From: CAZPXF01 sp964590945
Lineage (GTDB): Bacteria > Bacillota > Clostridia > Lachnospirales > Lachnospiraceae
Reading direction: 5' to 3'
NCBI GenBank assembly: GCA_964590945.1
Contig: CAZPXF010000103.1
Span: forward strand, 1-6,207
Length of the DNA: 6,207 nt
Below are positions 5,167-6,207 of the stretch, in pieces. The notes under the pieces are model-generated. The model was not told the DNA's origin and searched no databases. It worked only from the letters and a program-made list of their open reading frames with translations. Position numbers and translations under genes: made by a program. Every line of letters begins with the position of its first letter. Position 1 is the stretch's first letter.

Positions 5167-6135
5167 ATGGAAAAGAAATTTGATGTAATTGCCATGGGAG
5201 AACTGCTTGTAGATTTTGCCGTGGCCGGTCAGAGCGAACAGGGTAATACACTGTTTGAGGCTTGTCCGGGCGGGGCACCGTGCAATGTACTTGCCATGTT
5301 GAACAAATTGGGGAAGAAGACCGCATTTATCGGAAAGGTCGGGGATGACCAGTTCGGAAGTACTCTGAGACATGTGCTGGATGAGAGTGGGATCGATCAC
5401 AGTCATCTGCTTACGGATCCGGAGGTGCACACAACACTTGCGTTTGTGCATACCGGGGAAAACGGGGAACGTGATTTCTCCTTCTATCGGAATCCGGGAG
5501 CGGATATGATGCTTCAGGAGTCGGACGTCGATGCAGAGTTTATCGGGCAGGCAAGGCTCTTTCATTTTGGAACATTGTCTATGACCCATGATGATGTGAG
5601 AAAAGCGACAGTAAAAGCGCTGAAGGCTGCCAGAGAACATGGACTTCTGATTTCCTTTGACCCGAATCTGCGACCACCGCTGTGGAACTCTATGGACCTT
5701 GCAAAGGATCAGATGGAGTATGGATTTCAGTTTTGCGATATCCTGAAAATTTCAGATAATGAGATTCAGTTTGTCACAGGAAAGGAAGACTATGAGGAGG
5801 GTATTCGATATTTAAAGGAAAAATATAGGATTCCGCTTATCTTCCTGACGATGGGAAGCAGCGGAAGCCGGGTATATTACCGGGATCTCCAGGTAGAGTG
5901 CGGGGCATTGTCCTGTGATTCCATTGAGACAACCGGTGCCGGCGATACGTTCTGCGGAAGCGTCATCAACGCTGTACTGGATCATGGGATGGAGCATCTG
6001 ACAGAGGAGGTACTTTTGGATATCCTGCAGTTTGCGAACACGGCAGCGGCAATCGTGACGACCCGAAAGGGCGCGATCCGCGCGATGCCGGGAAAAGAGG
6101 AAGTCGGGGAATTGAAAAAGAGAAGGTTTGAATAG
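5167..6135 (+). CDS. PfkB-family carbohydrate kinase, fructokinase type
   Basis: A 322-residue ribokinase-fold kinase of the length usual for bacterial fructokinases. It opens with FDVIAMGELLVDF, has the first PfkB signature at 35-64 (from GGAPCNVLAMLNKLG to GKVGDDQFG), FDPNLRPPLW at 164-173 (typical of fructokinase-type members), ISDNE at 195-199 and the second signature ETTGAGDTF at 254-262, where Asp260 is the catalytic base and GAGD forms the anion hole. It would phosphorylate a ketose with ATP in the cytoplasm; with fructose this gives fructose 6-phosphate. In context it is the final step that pulls the epimerase product into glycolysis. The gene begins 21 bases after the transporter stop (9 if TTG 5155 is used, adding four residues), so the two are one transcription unit. 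Tagatose, psicose or 2-keto-3-deoxygluconate kinase activity cannot be excluded. Confidence 0.93.
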   Translation: MEKKFDVIAMGELLVDFAVAGQSEQGNTLFEACPGGAPCNVLAMLNKLGKKTAFIGKVGDDQFGSTLRHVLDESGIDHSHLLTDPEVHTTLAFVHTGENGERDFSFYRNPGADMMLQESDVDAEFIGQARLFHFGTLSMTHDDVRKATVKALKAAREHGLLISFDPNLRPPLWNSMDLAKDQMEYGFQFCDILKISDNEIQFVTGKEDYEEGIRYLKEKYRIPLIFLTMGSSGSRVYYRDLQVECGALSCDSIETTGAGDTFCGSVINAVLDHGMEHLTEEVLLDILQFANTAAAIVTTRKGAIRAMPGKEEVGELKKRRFE

Positions 6136-6169
6136 AAATTTTCACATGATTACATTATAACATGTAACG

Positions 6170-6205
6170 GAGAAGAGATGGTGGTTAGCCATCTTTTTCT
6201 CTTTT
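6170..6205 (+). terminator. intrinsic (Rho-independent) terminator of the locus
   Basis: AGATGG (6176-6181) pairs with CCATCT (6189-6194) around a 7-base loop. The stem extends through GAGAAG (6170-6175) against the following TTTTTCTC with a one-base bulge, and the strand continues as a T-rich run to 6205. It starts 34 bases after the kinase stop codon and faces the operon direction. Confidence 0.8.
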
Positions 6206-6207
6206 AT

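Noticed and set aside
4483..5640. A 385-codon open frame on the minus strand across the transporter and kinase genes
   Set aside because: It is antisense to two genes with clear family motifs, its translation is Cys/His-rich and lacks any recognisable domain, and it spans the junction of two real genes. This is typical of a shadow frame.
6150..6167. Inverted repeat TTACAT-N6-ATGTAA after the kinase gene
   Set aside because: Short and AT-rich with no central CG. It may be part of the AT-rich 3' region before the terminator and could be chance.
1..6207. CRISPR arrays, tRNA or rRNA genes, insertion sequences, integrases, toxin-antitoxin or phage-defence genes
   Set aside because: No repeat-spacer pattern, no cloverleaf or rRNA-like segment and no transposase or integrase motif was seen. 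The window is explained by a metabolic locus and one gene remnant.

Overview
The window reads as a sugar or polyol catabolic locus from a Gram-positive Firmicute, most likely a gut Lachnospiraceae relative (Blautia, Dorea or Mediterraneibacter type). This rests on the strong purine-rich ribosome binding sites, consensus sigma-A promoter, moderate base composition, and the close match of the epimerase to clostridial D-psicose 3-epimerases as I remember them. The genus is inference.

Layout. Positions 1-128 hold a broken fragment of a cysteine synthase-like gene, cut by the left window edge and ended early by a stop. Positions 129-443 contain no intact gene but carry a near-consensus promoter (369-398) and two nearly identical operator-like palindromes (261-276 and 406-421). 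All five intact genes lie on the plus strand: a LacI-family regulator (444-1448), a short-chain dehydrogenase/reductase resembling ketose/polyol oxidoreductases (1510-2286), a D-psicose/D-tagatose 3-epimerase (2317-3204), an NCS1 (cytosine/purine permease) family transporter (3469-5145) and a PfkB-family sugar kinase of fructokinase type (5167-6135). A 264-base gap before the transporter starts with a long hairpin and holds more possible structure. An intrinsic terminator closes the locus (6170-6205).

How the genes may work together (inference). The enzymes form a logical chain: the dehydrogenase oxidises a polyol to a ketose, the epimerase inverts C3 of the ketose, and the kinase phosphorylates the product. 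One fit is allitol to D-allulose (psicose) to D-fructose to fructose 6-phosphate; sets built on tagatose/sorbose or on pentuloses are also possible. The only transporter in the set belongs to a family known for nucleobases, hydantoins and allantoin, not sugars. That pairing is the most unusual point in the window: either this NCS1 branch carries a sugar or polyol, or the pathway substrate is not a plain sugar.

Control. The first promoter is overlapped at its start site by a palindrome that fits both a LacI-family operator and the CcpA cre consensus, so induction by substrate and catabolite repression could both act there. The transporter-kinase pair may be read through from this promoter or have its own signal in the 3205-3468 gap, where I could not find a convincing promoter.
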